A program made the position numbers and the translations under genes. The notes under the pieces are model-generated. The model saw only the letters and a program-made list of their open reading frames with translations. It did no database searches and was not told where the DNA came from. A stretch of DNA of 64,000 nt from Laguncularia racemosa (Eukaryota; Streptophyta; Magnoliopsida; Myrtales; Combretaceae), in contig JBBMOL010000225.1 in the NCBI GenBank assembly GCA_037954665.1, positions 372,001 through 436,000 of the forward strand, read 5' to 3'. Positions 1 through 11,152 of this stretch are shown here, piece by piece (within the stretch, counting starts at the first letter, position 1; every line of letters starts with the position of its first letter).

Positions 1-1097
1 CACAAGCTGAGTTTGAGTGAGTTTGTCCATTGCCCTATAAAGCATGATAAGTATTCCTGTTGGAATATAAAATACATGAATAAGATAAAAGAGGTTAGTA
101 AACGAATAATTCCAGGGTCGATTTTCTCAATATAGGTCCTCATCGCCAAGATTCGAAATCCTTCAGTTCTTGCCCTAATGATAGGTCTTGTCGGATTTTT
201 ATTCCTATCATCTCCTCGGGCCTCAAAAAGATTTGTCCTCAAATCTAGTAGATCAAATGCAGTAGAGACTTTCTTTCCTCCTAACAAGTCACCTGAAGAA
301 ATATCTTTGCAGAATCCTAATAACTGAAATACTACAGGTGGTGATTGTCTTCTCTCCTCCATTTCCAGGATGTATCTCTTCTGCAACACAAATAATGACC
401 CATTATCTACTAAAGTTACCCCTGTATCAACCTGTTCCACTGAAACTGTTTCCTCTTTTTCTAACTCATCTGTATGCTGCTGATCCTCATGGTCTTCTAA
501 TGGTTGGCCCAACTGCTCATTACCCTCTAAAACCTTTGAAGGTGAACATAACTGTCTCTGAATAGTCTGGCTCTCTGGTGGTCTACTCGTCCGACTATGA
601 TCATCAGGATCCTCTGAAGGTTGGCACATCGGTATCTGACAAATTTTATGCAATAAGGGTTGGCTCGTGTCACTAGAGCCCTCAAGAACCTTTAAAGGTT
701 GGCATACTTGCGTCTGCACAATTTGGTCCTCCCAATCTAGGTAATCATCTGCTGAACCCCTACCATCAAATGAAGGCATCTGTAGCTTCGCACACTCTGG
801 TCCTCTAGGTGGTCTAAATTCCCAGTCCGGATATGGATTAAGCCCAAAACTATCATCTCTATCTTCCCTAAGAGCATGATAATCTCCCTTTACTCTAGGT
901 GGCGCCTGAAGGTTTACCACAGGTGGTGGTGGCAATGTTACCCTATCAATCCTTGTTGCTAATGTAGCAACAAATTTGCTAAGGTCCCGAAGTTGTTCAT
1001 TTAGAGTTCTTCCATTTGTATTTTGACGACTTGGTCTGCTACCCACTTGGCTATTGGCCTCATTGCCAATGTACCCATTCACACTATCATATGACAT
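1..1097 (-). CDS. Chimeric Gag / repeat / Pol-tail protein of D0 (open at window edge)
   Basis: I translated this by hand. The frame starts at ATG 1097 and runs about 365 codons to base 1 without a stop. Residues 1-100 are polar and low-complexity, with a run of prolines. At about 107-123 comes a Gag-like segment (KLQMPSFDGRGSADDYLDWE) matching the KIPPFQGKNDPEAYLEWE segment of the full Ty3 Gags here. Three 26-residue repeats follow (731-498). Next is a segment (VLQKRYILEMEE) matching the protease-RT linker of the autonomous fragment at the right edge. Last is the polyprotein tail (DLRTNLFEARGDD, then NPTRPIIRARTEGF), whose final 70 residues lie inside the 3' LTR. The 5' LTR copy suggests the stop is about nine codons beyond the edge. 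No zinc knuckle, protease, RT or integrase is present. Function unknown; the Gag part could serve in particle formation (inference). Confidence 0.8.
   Translation of the reverse strand, partial: MSYDSVNGYIGNEANSQVGSRPSRQNTNGRTLNEQLRDLSKFVATLATRIDRVTLPPPPVVNLQAPPRVKGDYHALREDRDDSFGLNPYPDWEFRPPRGPECAKLQMPSFDGRGSADDYLDWEDQIVQTQVCQPLKVLEGSSDTSQPLLHKICQIPMCQPSEDPDDHSRTSRPPESQTIQRQLCSPSKVLEGNEQLGQPLEDHEDQQHTDELEKEETVSVEQVDTGVTLVDNGSLFVLQKRYILEMEERRQSPPVVFQLLGFCKDISSGDLLGGKKVSTAFDLLDLRTNLFEARGDDRNKNPTRPIIRARTEGFRILAMRTYIEKIDPGIIRLLTSFILFMYFIFQQEYLSCFIGQWTNSLKLSL
498..731 (-). repeat. Three in-frame 78-bp coding repeats (26 residues each) in the D0 ORF
   Basis: Units are 731-654, 653-576 and 575-498. 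Each encodes 26 residues of the form E-x-Q-x-x-Q-x-Q-x-C-x-P-S-x-V-L-E-G-x-x-x-x-S-Q-P. The unit length is exactly constant. The same units occur in D2 (three) and D1 (four). Confidence 0.85.
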
Positions 1098-2188
1098 GTT
1101 TGTGGATGCGATTTATCTAAAGTACAAATGTAATCTCAAATAATTTATAGCACACTCCCTTCACTTCACCACGTCACAGTAACAAGTTTGGATAACAATA
1201 TTCACACTTATACACCCATGGTGCAACAAGTCACCAATGCAATAAATACTTTTATCACTTCAAGTATACTAGAATAAGTGAAGCACAAATAACTACTTCC
1301 AAGTAGTTAAGAAATTAAATTCAACTCAGAAGTGTTGAAGTAATAAGTTCAATTACTTTCTCACTTTAATGTTTGTTTTTGAATTCAAATTCTACTACTT
1401 AAATTTTCATTTCTTGCTACGGTTTCACACCCACAATTGATCTTGATGTGCAGCACCTTTAATCTACATAAATCCATAAATTTACACCGCCACTCACACC
1501 ACTACATACACATAACACTTTACGGTGCAACAATTTTTTTCTACTTTCCAAAAGTCACTCTCATGGCAACAACACAAATACAAAACTCCACTTCCACGGT
1601 AACAATAAGAAATGGAAACAACAAGAAGTACACTCCCACTTCCCACAATTTAATCCACAATTCACAACAAATGGCAGCTTAATTCAAATTCAAAATGAGA
1701 TCATTAATTGCAATATTCCACAAATGGTAAGGAGCCACTTTCAAATTCAAATGAACACACAATTAAACAATGACTTAATGTGTGTTTTGAAATTTAAATT
1801 GCTTCCTTAACTCACACCTCAAATCTGGAAATTGCAAATGGTTTCTCCCCAATTCAGAATTACACAATGGAAATCACAACATCAAACTTCACAACCTCCT
1901 TCACACCATAACTAGTCATGGCAAGAATAAGGCAATTTTTTGCAAGTCCCAAAAGTTGTTGAATTAAACAACACTCTATGCTACTGCCCTTCCACGAGAT
2001 TATTGACCATAAAATGATACAACAACCTTCCCAATCCAACTCCAACAATCAGCAAATTAAAGCTCCAACCAAGGTAATTTCGTAAGTCACAAACTACACA
2101 ACACAATTGCGGTTCACAATTTGATTAACCCTAATTGAAGATGAATATCACAAAATCAAATAACCATAAATCCCTTCTCTTAACATGT

Positions 2189-2200
2189 GCTCTGATACCA
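2189..2200 (-). promoter_or_regulatory. D0 primer binding site (initiator tRNA-Met)
   Basis: GCTCTGATACCA on the plus strand is the complement of TGGTATCAGAGC, the usual plant initiator tRNA-Met primer site. It lies five bases inside the 5' LTR. Confidence 0.9.
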
Positions 2201-2205
2201 AAATA

Positions 2206-3249
2206 TGATGTGCCTAATTCCACTTAAGCACAATAAAAAGAATCAAGGAAAAACACCTTAATTCACAAAACGCAAACCGGTTCACCTAGTAAGCAATTTC
2301 ACGTGAACACCTTGTAGAATTTGATGGAAAAATGATGATCCAATGATATAATTGTAATCTCTAATGATAATTTAACCAAATAACCACAATAAGGCTTGAG
2401 AATCACGTGGAAATCAGATCAAAATGAAGCAACACAAACCGTGAATTCCACTTCCCCTTTCAATACCAAATTCACGTCACAATGCACTAAAAATGATAAT
2501 GAATTCAATAACTAAAAAACAATCAATCTTACAAGATTGATGTCCACGAATTACAATAACCAATAAGTCCAAGAAAGATTCAAATCTACCCTAGATATGA
2601 CTCACTAGAGAAGAAATGAACAACAACAAAGATGAATCGATATTACTCACGATTTCTCCTTGTTGCACTCGCTACAATTCCAACTTCTTGGGATTGAAAT
2701 TGATAAGAGAATTTTGGAATTAGGAAACCCTAAGCCCTCTCACAAAAATTTGAAGTGTTTTTCTACAAAATTAAACCTCCTCAAACCCTCTCTTAAGCAA
2801 GTATTTATACTTGCTACTCCTAGGGTTAAAAAGTGCTCAAAATTACAAGTTTGCCACTTTTAAGGTGGCTAACCCTAAATGAAAATTACAAGGAAATAAA
2901 AGTGTCCCGAAACCAAATACAACCAAAAAATAGTTCATAAAATGAAAAATACATAAAAGAAATGCTCTTCAATATGCTGGTCTTCTATAGGATCCATCGG
3001 CCCAGCTCATCGTCGGTTCAGGTCGGTCCATGGATAACCCACAAGCTGAGTTTGAGTGAGTTTGTCCATTGCCCTGTAAAGCATGATAAGTATTCCTGTT
3101 GGAATATAAAATACATGAATAAGATAAAAGAGGTTAGTAAACAAATAATTCCAGGGTCGATTTGCTCAATATAGGTCCCCATCGCCAAGATTCGAAATCC
3201 TTTAGTTCTTGCCCTAATGATAGGTCTTGTCGGATTTTTATTCCTATAA
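2206..3249 (-). repeat. D0 5' LTR
   Basis: 1044 bp, matching the 1041-1042-bp LTRs of D2. On the plus strand it begins TGATGTGCC and ends CCTATAA, where other copies read CCTATCA. A dyad around the TATA box lies at 2796-2815. The first 210 bases of the window are the matching part of the 3' LTR. Confidence 0.87.
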
Positions 3250-3616
3250 TCTAATTTCAATTTGTAACTCTAATTTCACCACTATCGTTCAGCCATTGCA
3301 ATTTGTAAAGACAAGGATGTTTAATTGTAGGAAGCCCTAACTTTTCCACCATGGTTGTGTTAGTAGCATTTGTACAACTCCCACCATCTATAATCACACT
3401 ACATTCTTTATTTTGAACTAGGCATCTAATATGAAAGATATTCTCTCGTTGTACATTTTTCTCTCCTATAACCTATACAGTCAAAGCTCTCCTAGCTACT
3501 GATAACTCCCCCTAAACAACATACTCCACTCCATCATCATCCTTTAGTGGTGGCGTAGACTCATGATCTGAGTCACTATCGATTTTAATCTCACCATTAT
3601 CCCTCATCACCATAAC
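3250..3616 (-). pseudogene. Element H: Gag end and protease fragment of a Ty3 polyprotein
   Basis: Minus-strand translation gives the post-zinc-knuckle region (VMRDNGEIKIDSDSDHE, then acidic residues), a stop, then the aspartic protease active site (IIDGGSCTN) and the downstream LQWLNDSGE motif. Several stops break it. It is the continuation of 10253-11152: joining the two across the ATAAC duplication restores the order zinc knuckle, acidic spacer, protease. D0 ends it on the left and A1 on the right. Confidence 0.8.
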
Positions 3617-4372
3617 TGATGAGAGCCATGATGAGAGCCAAGCCGGAAGATGGAATGTGGATCCTCTTGAGCTGCCACCTGGACCGATCACAAGAGCTCG
3701 AGCGAAACGATTCAAGGAAGCACTTAACGGGTTGATAAAGGATGTCCAAGAAGCCGGAAAGGATTGGAGCAACCATGAGAATGCACTTACATTTGTACAA
3801 GTCATTCAAGGAGATCAAAGCATAGGAGGTCAAAGCTGCTAGCCTTGACAATGCTGGCGTAAACACTGCCGGCCTTGACCCGGTGTTGCCATCTGTGCGC
3901 GACAGAAGGACTACGTCGGCTTACACGCCGCCGGCCTTTATACCAGGCATACATCCTACGCTGGCTCCTACGCCTCCGGCTTTTATTCCCTGTTTGTTAT
4001 TTTTCCGCGACTTTATGATGTTATGTCGTTTTGGGCTTTTATTATTACGAGTTGTAAACCCTAATATAAGCTTCTAGGGTTGAGAACAGAAGATAGAACA
4101 CACATACAAGGTTGAATAACACATTTTGAGAGAATTCCTCTCTTGGTTCTCTAAAGAACTTCTCTTGAACTTATCGGATTTCTTCCGTGGCGTTCATCCC
4201 GACTTATCAATTGGTCTTTCATCCCAATTGTGGCGTCAACAGATTATACCAAGGTTCCTGCCTCACTTATAGGCAATGGGTCGCGGTTCCACTCGATTGT
4301 TTGGGCATCTTGGGTTGCAATTCTGAATGTATTGGTATTGGGTTTTGTCACACGTAAGCGTGGTTCGTATCA
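3617..4372 (+). repeat. A1 5' LTR
   Basis: Starts TGATGAGAGCC and ends GGTTCGTATCA. Bases 3617-3842 encode the polyprotein tail (GPITRARAKRFKEAL) and end at TAG 3840. A TATA-like TATAAG is at 4065-4070. Confidence 0.92.
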
Positions 4373-4375
4373 GTT

Positions 4376-4387
4376 TGATATCAGAGC
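4376..4387 (+). promoter_or_regulatory. A1 primer binding site
   Basis: TGATATCAGAGC, one base different from the consensus TGGTATCAGAGC (G to A), three bases after the LTR. Confidence 0.85.
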
Positions 4388-4879
4388 CTAGGTTTGTTAA
4401 ACATCAGTTTGATTTGAGGAAGGTAACATTAAAACCCTAACTCCAATCGTTCATATCAATTGCTCATATCAAGTTTCGTGTAGTCATAGCTTCGTACTCA
4501 AGTCTATAGTGTTAATTGTCTATTGAGAGTGTAGTGCATCCTATTAATTTTTGTTACAAACAAAAGAACAGAAAAAAAATCACGACAAAAAAAAAAAAAA
4601 CGTGAACAAGAACAAAACAAAGGCAACAAAAAGGAAAGAAAAAGAGGAAAATTTCGAGCCCCTAGAGTTGTTTTGAATTCTACGGAAGGGATTAGTGTAG
4701 TTTGGGTTAGTTCCAAGAGAATTGAGAAGAGGAATTGGTGATTTGATATTATCATTGCTTGTGAGAATACACAAGTGATTGTGGGATATCATCTTTTGAG
4801 TGAAACACGTAAGGGAGTGAATCGTGAGGCTTAATCATATATATATTTGTGTTAGTACTAATCTTTTATTGTAGGAACT

Positions 4880-7800
4880 ATGTCGAGGCAACATTCTCCT
4901 GAAGGTGAGAGGGGAAGGTTTAATGCTAGGTTAGTGATTGAGGCGTTGAGGAGTGAGATGAAGAGGATGTTTCAGGAGGGCATGGAATAAATTCATGAGA
5001 CGGTGGAGCAAAAACTAGAGCAATCTAAAAACGTCTTCCAAGGGCGTAAGAGGGAGAGTTGTTCTAGGAGAGTACAAAGGGGTGGAGATGAAATGTCTGA
5101 TGATGAATTTGATGAACCTTCTGTTGGGAGTTATAGAGGTTATGGTGGTAGGAATAGAGGAACTAGGGATTGGGAAGATAGAGGAGATAGGAATAGAGAG
5201 GATGATCAATTGAGTAGTATAAAGATGAAGATTCCTCCTTTCCAAGGAAAGAATGATCTCGAGGCGTACTTAGAGTGGGAGAAGAAGGTAGAGATGGTGT
5301 TTGATTGTCACAATTATAGTGGAAGAAAGAAAGTGAAGCTTGCTGCCATTGAGTTTTCAGATTATGCCATAGTGTGGTGGGATCAACTGATGTTGAATCG
5401 AAGATGGAATGGCGAACCACCTATTGAGTCTTGGGAAGAGATGAAGAGGGTGATGAAGAAGCAGTTTGTGCCTACGTATTACTATCGTGAATTGCGCAAC
5501 AAATTGCAAACTCTTAAGCAGGGAAGCCGAAGTGTGGATGAGTATTTCAAGGAGATGGAGGTTACTATGATTAGGGCAAATGTGGAGGAGGATAGAGAGG
5601 CTACCGTGGCTAGGTTTCTTGCTAGGTTGAATAGAGAGATATAAAATGTAGTAGAATTGCAACACTATGTGGAATTGGAAGATATGGTTCATATGGCTAT
5701 AAAGGTTGAGAACCAACACAAGAGGAAAGGTAGTAGTACTACACTGTTTCAATAGGGTGCTGGTTCATCCACCTGGAAGACTAACCAATGGAAGAAGGAA
5801 GAAAAGTCTATACCCACCAAGCCAAAAGGAGAGCAAAAGCAAGCGGGTTCTACTCCTGGTAACCAAGGTAAACCTGATTCTTCTACTCCTAGAAATCGTG
5901 ACATTAAATGTTTTAAATGCCAAGGCAGAGGCCATATTGCTAGTCAATGTCCGAATAGGCGTGTTATGGTTCTGCGTGATGATGGTGAGTATGAGACTGA
6001 GGGGCATAGTGAAGAGGATGATATGCCTCCATTGGAGGATGCTAGTGATGATGAGGAGCCTGTGGCAGGGAAGTTAGTGGCAGTAGTGAAGCGAGCTTTG
6101 AATGTGCAGGTAAAGGAAGAAGAGGAGGTGCAACGAGAGAATATCTTTCATACTAGATGTTATCTAGGTGATCATATTTGCAGTTTGATCATTGATGGGG
6201 GGAGTTGCACTAATGTGGTGAGTACTTTCATTGTCAAGAGGCTGGGACTCAAGACTACTTAACACCTTAGTCCATATAAATTGCAGTAGCTGAATGATAG
6301 TGGCGAGACTAAGGTGAGTAAGCAAGCCTTGATTGCTTTTTGCATCGGTAGGTATGAGGATGAGGTGTTATGCGATGTAGTGTCAATGCAGGCGTGTCAT
6401 GTGTTGTTGGGGAGGCCATGGCAGTTTGATAGGAAGGTTGTTCATGATGGCTTTTCTAACAAGTATACACTTGTTCACTAGGGCAAAAGCTTTAATCTTA
6501 AACCTTTAACACCTAAACAGGTGTATGAGGATCAGTTGCAGCTACAACAATCTTTTGCAAAATATAAGGTGAGTGAAAAACAGAGGGAGAGTGAGAGAGC
6601 AAAAGACATCGAAAAAGAAAAGGAACACAAAAGTCGATATCAAAAGGAAAAAGAGAGGAAAGCTGGAAAGAGCGTGAGAGACCAAGTTGAAGGGGAATCA
6701 ACTTTGGTGGTGAGTGAAAAGGAGAGTGTAGCCTTGCAAAAGGAGAGTTGTGTGGCAAGAGCGAGTGTAGTGAGGAGAGCGTTAGTGATAAAGCAACCTA
6801 TGTTGTTGCTGGTTTTTAAGGAAACTTGTTTGAATATTAACTAACTTTTTAACTCTTTGCCTAGTGTGGTTGTGTCTATTGTGTAGGACTTTGAAGATGT
6901 CTTCCCTAAGGAGATTCCAAAGGGGTTACCACCTATTTGTGGTATTGAGCACCAGATCGACCTTGTACCCAGAGCATCTATTCCAAACAAACCAGCTTAT
7001 AGGAGCAATCTAGAGGAGACAAAGGAACTCCAAAGGCAGGTTAATGAATTAATGGAGAAGGGGTACGTGAGAGAAAGCATGAGCCCATGTGCAGTGCTTG
7101 TGATTTTGGTGCCTAAGAAAGATGGGTCATGGAGAATGTGTGTTGATTGTCGTGCCATCAACAACATCACGGTAAAGTATCCTCATCCCATTTCTCGCTT
7201 AGATGACATGTTAGATGAGTTGCATGGGTCTAGTGTCTTTTCCAAAATTGATTTGAAAAGCGGATATCACCAAATTAGAATGAAAGAAGGTGATGAATGG
7301 AAAACCGCATTTAAAACAAAATATGGATTATATGAGTGGTTAGTAATGCCTTTCGGTTTAACTAATGCACCTAGTACTTTTATGAGACTTATGAACTATG
7401 TTTTGAGCACTTTTATTGGCAAATTTGTGGTTGTCTATTTTGATGATATCCTCATTTACAGCAAGAGTTTAGAAGACCATATATCTCACTTGAGGGACGT
7501 TTTAGAAGTGCTTTAAAAGGAGCAATTATATGCTAACCTCAAAAAGTGCAGTTTTTGCATAGATAAACTTGTGTTTCTTGGTTTTATTGTTAGTGCACAG
7601 GGAATACAGGTTGATGAAGAAAAGATTCGTGCGATCGAAGAATGGCCTAATCCAACTAATGTAAGTAATGTGTGGAGTTTCCATGGACTATTGAGCTTTT
7701 ACAGGAGGTTTGTGAAGGATTTCAGCACCATTGCTGCACCACTTACTGAGGTAATCAAGAAGAACGTGGGGTTCAGATGGGGAGAGCAACAAGAGAGGGC

Positions 7801-9646
7801 CTTTTAAACGCTTAAAAATAAGCTGACTCATGAGCCATTACTTGCTTTACCTAATTTCTCTAAAACCTTTGAAATTGAGTGTGATGCTTCAGGAATAGGT
7901 ATTGGAGCAGTACTCATGCAGGAGAGAAGACCAATTGCATTCTTTAGCGAGAAGCTAAGTGGGGCAACCTTGAACTACCCTACTTATGACAAGGAGTTAT
8001 ATGCATTGGTTCGAGCGCTGGAGACTTGGCAACACTATCTTTGGCCAAAAGAGTTCGTGATCCACACTGATCATGAATCCTTGAAGTACTTGAAGGGACA
8101 ACATAAGCTAAACAAAAGGCATGCTCATTGGGTGGAGTTCATCTAAACATTTCCCTATGTCATCCACTACAAGCAAGGTAAAGAGAATGTTGTTGCTGAT
8201 GCACTTTCTAGAAGGTATGCACTTATCTCTACTCGTAGTTCTAGATTGCTTGGTTTTGAGCACATTAAGGAATTGTATGCTGCTGATCGAGATTTTTGTG
8301 AAGAGTATGTGCATTGTGAGAAGAGTGGTCATGGTAAATTTTATAAACATGAAGGATTCTTGTTTAGGGAGAATAAACTATGCATTCCAAATTGTTCTTT
8401 AAGGGAATTATTAGTGAGGGAGTCTCATGGAGGAGGTTTAATGGGGCATTTTGGAGTAGCTAAAACCTTAGGGGTATTGCAGGAACACTTCTATTAGCCT
8501 CACATGAAATGAGATGTTGAGAGGATTTGTGAGCGATGTGTCACTTGTAAGTAAGCAAAATCTAGAGTCCAACCTCATGGGCTTTATACCCCACTTCCCA
8601 TTCCTCATGAGCCTTGGGTAGATATTTCCATGGATTTTGTGTTAGGATTACCCAGGTCTAGGCATGGTTGAGACTCTATTTTTGTAGTTGTGGATAGATT
8701 TTCTAAGATGGCACATTTCATTCCTTGTCACAAAATAGATGATGCTTGCAATATTGCTAATTTGTTCTTTAGGGAAGTTGTGAGATTGCATGGTATGCCT
8801 AGAACAATCGTATTGGATAGAGATGCTAAGTTCTTGAGCTACTTCTGGAAGACCCTGTGGGCTAAGTTAGGAACTAAGTTATTGTTTTCTACTACTTGTC
8901 ATCCACAGACTGATGGTCAAATTGAGGTAGTAAATCGAACTTTATCTACTTTGTTAAGGGCAGTCATTAAAAAGAACATTAAAAGTTGGGAGGATTGTTT
9001 GCCGCATGTTGAATTTGCTTATAATCGCACAATGCATTTTGCTACTAAGTTTACTCCTTTTGAAATTGTGTATGGTTTTAATCCATTAACTCCTTTGGAT
9101 TTATCACCTCTGCCTATTTCTGAGTATGTTAATCTAGATGGTAAGAAGAAAGCAGAATTTATTAAATAGATCCATGAGAAGACAAGGCTAAACATTGAGC
9201 GAAGAACAGAGCAGTATGTGAAACAAGCCAACAAGGGTCGTCGACAAACTGTCTTTGAACCTGGAGACTGGGTTTGGGTTCACATACGCAAAGAGCGGTT
9301 TCCTGTGCAGCATCGATCTAAATTACTTCCTAGAGGCGATGGACCATTTCAAATTCTTGAGTGCATAAATGATAATGCATACAAGATAGATTTGCCAAGT
9401 GAGTATCAAGTAAGTGCTACTTTTAATGTTACTGATCTGAGTCCTTTTGATGTAGGCAACGATTTGAGGACAAATCCTTTTCAAGAGGAGAGGAATGATG
9501 AGAGCCATGATGGGAGCCAAGCCAGAAGATGGAATGTGGATCCTTTTGAACTGCCACCTGGACCGATCACAAGAGCTCGAGCGAAACGATTCAAGGAAGC
9601 ACTTAACGGGTTGATAAAGGATGTCCAAGAAGCCGGAAAGGATTAG
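4880..9646 (+). pseudogene. A1 gag-pol polyprotein, one frame with 17 in-frame stops
   Basis: The start ATG 4880 opens the Gag N-terminus (MSRQHSPEGERGRF). In order: Gag; zinc knuckle CX2CX4HX4C at 5909-5950; aspartic protease (IIDGGSCTN near 6188); a charged K/E-rich linker at about 6530-6780; RT from about 6990, with YFDD at 7436-7447; RNase H (about 7800-8210); integrase with an HHCC finger near 8430-8550 and a DDE core (8630-8960); and a C-terminal tail crossing into the 3' LTR at 9496. Every recognisable domain is in one frame, so no frameshift is needed. Stops are at 4988, 5642, 5753, 6260, 6287, 6479, 6842, 6884, 7514, 7805, 8144, 8495, 8507, 8552, 8669, 9167 and 9644. Homologous copies in the array show most were Gln, Trp or Arg codons. 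The catalytic SDRD of integrase reads LDRD here. It cannot be functional. Confidence 0.93.
9483..9495 (+). promoter_or_regulatory. A1 polypurine tract
   Basis: An unbroken purine run directly upstream of the 3' LTR start at 9496, where plus-strand DNA synthesis is primed. Confidence 0.85.
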
Positions 9647-10252
9647 AGCAACCATGAGAATGCACTTGCATTTGTACAAGTCATTCAAGGAGATCAAAGC
9701 ATAGGAGGTCAAAGCTGCTAGCCTTGACAACGCTGGCGTAAACACTGCCGGCCTTGACTCGGCGTTGCCATCCGCGTGCGACAGAAGGACTACGTCGGCT
9801 TACTACGCCACCGGCCTTTATACCCGGCGTACATCCTACGCTGGCTCCTACGCCGCCGACTTTTATTCCCTGTTTGTTATTTTTCCGCGACTTTATGATG
9901 TTATGTCGTTTTGGGCTTTTATTATTATGAGTTGTAAACCCTAATATAAGCTTCTAGGGTTGAGAACAGAAGATAGAACACACATACAAGGTTGAATAAC
10001 ACATTTTGAGAGAATTCCTCTCTTGGTTCTCTAAAGAACTTCTCTTGAACTTATCGGATTTCTTCCGTGGCGTTCATCCCGACTTATCAATTGGTCTTTC
10101 ATTTCGATTGTGGCGTCAATAGATTATACCAAGGTTCTTGCCTCACTTATAGGCAACGGGTCGCGGTTCCACTCGATTGTTTGGGCATCTTGGGTTGCAA
10201 TTCCGAACGTATTGGTATTGGGTTTCGTCACACGTGGGCGTGGTTCGTATCA
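9496..10252 (+). repeat. A1 3' LTR
   Basis: 757 bp, pairs with 3617-4372. The pol frame enters it and meets TAG at 9644, where the 5' LTR has TGG. Confidence 0.92.
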
Positions 10253-11152
10253 ATAACTCATCTATTGGGACATTAATTAGCTACATGTCCTCTACCTTGA
10301 CATTTAAAACATTTAATATCTCGATTCCTAGAAGTAAAAGGATTAGATTTACCTCTAGTCCCATGAGATACCAAGTCTGATTTTTGTTCTAGTAGTGGTT
10401 TAGAATGTAGCTATTTCTCCTCCTTCTCCCCTATGTCAGCTCTCCAATTAAAAGAACTCGGTATAGCACATATGGTGCTATTGCTTTTCCTCCTGAGTTG
10501 TTTCTCGACTTTAATGGCCATATGAACCATATCCTTAAGTTCCACATAATGCTATAGCTCCACCACATTCTGAATGTCTCTATTCAATCCCACTAAAAAT
10601 CTAGCCATAGTTGCCTTGCGGTCCTCCTTAATATTAGCCCTGATAATGATAAACTCCATCTCCTTATGATACTCCCCTACATTACTATTGTCTTGCCTAA
10701 GGGTTTATAATTTGTTGTACAATTCCCTATAATAGTATGTAGGTACAAATCGTTTCCTCATGATCCTCTTCATCTCCTCCTATGTGCCTACTGATGGTTC
10801 CTTATTCCTCCTCCTATTCAACAAAAGCTGATCCCACCAAACAATTGCATAATCAGAAAATTCAATGGCAGCAAGTTTTACCTTTTTGGCTTCGAAATAG
10901 TTGTGGCACTCAAAAATCATCTCTACCTTCTTCTCCCACTCCAGATACACTTTAGGGTCATTTTTCCCCTAGGAGGAAGGGATTTTCATCTTTATGTTTC
11001 CTAGGCTACTATCTTCTTCATGCCTAGCTCCTCTACTTCTCCCTATATTCCTCCTATAACCCATAAAAGAATCCTGATCAGATTCAGCTGCAGATCCTTC
11101 TCTACCCCACTCATCTTCCTCCATGCGCACTACCCTTCTTTTATGCCCAGCA
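10253..11152 (-). pseudogene. Element H: Gag fragment with zinc knuckle
   Basis: Minus-strand reading from 11152 down gives GHKRRVVRMEEDEW, an acidic and Arg-rich spacer, then the capsid-like core (KNDPKVYLEWEKKVEM, WWDQLLLNRRR, RKRFVPTYYYRELYNKL) and the zinc knuckle (CFKCQGRGHVAN, with the following Cys after a stop) near 10260-10310. There are stops and at least one frame disturbance. The fragment is bounded by A1 (ATAAC) on the left and solo LTR C3 (CAGCA) on the right. The sequence is clearly more diverged from A1 than the array copies are. Confidence 0.82.

Larger units (their letters stand above)
1..3249 (-). mobile_element. D0: non-autonomous Ty3-type LTR retrotransposon, left end outside window
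   Basis: On the minus strand the order is 5' LTR (3249 to 2206), primer binding site, leader, one ORF (1097 to 1) and the start of the 3' LTR (210 to 1). The first 210 bases of the window repeat 3041-3249, which identifies the LTR pair. The interior is only about 2 kb and has no reverse transcriptase or integrase, so the element cannot move alone. The stretch 1098-2188 is an AT-rich untranslated leader with no convincing ORF. The right end abuts element H near 3250. The LTR terminus there reads TT instead of TG. The left TSD lies outside the window. Confidence 0.88.
3617..10252 (+). mobile_element. A1: Ty3 (chromovirus-like) LTR retrotransposon, complete but decayed
   Basis: TSD ATAAC at 3612-3616 and 10253-10257. 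The 5' LTR is 3617-4372 and the 3' LTR 9496-10252 (756 and 757 bp, TG...CA). The primer site is 4376-4387, and a purine tract (9483-9495) sits just before the 3' LTR. The two LTRs differ at roughly 27 sites by eye, mostly transitions. The interior carries one gag-pol frame with many stops. The leader 4388-4879 contains poly-A-rich sequence and no ORF. It is inserted in element H in the opposite orientation. Domain order (Gag, protease, RT, RNase H, integrase) makes it Ty3. CRM-branch membership is inferred from the polyprotein tail reading into the LTR and the absence of a recognisable chromodomain. Confidence 0.93.

Noticed and set aside
338..565. Plus-strand ORF at the left edge
   Set aside because: It is the antisense shadow of the D0 coding frame (a similar shadow exists opposite D2).
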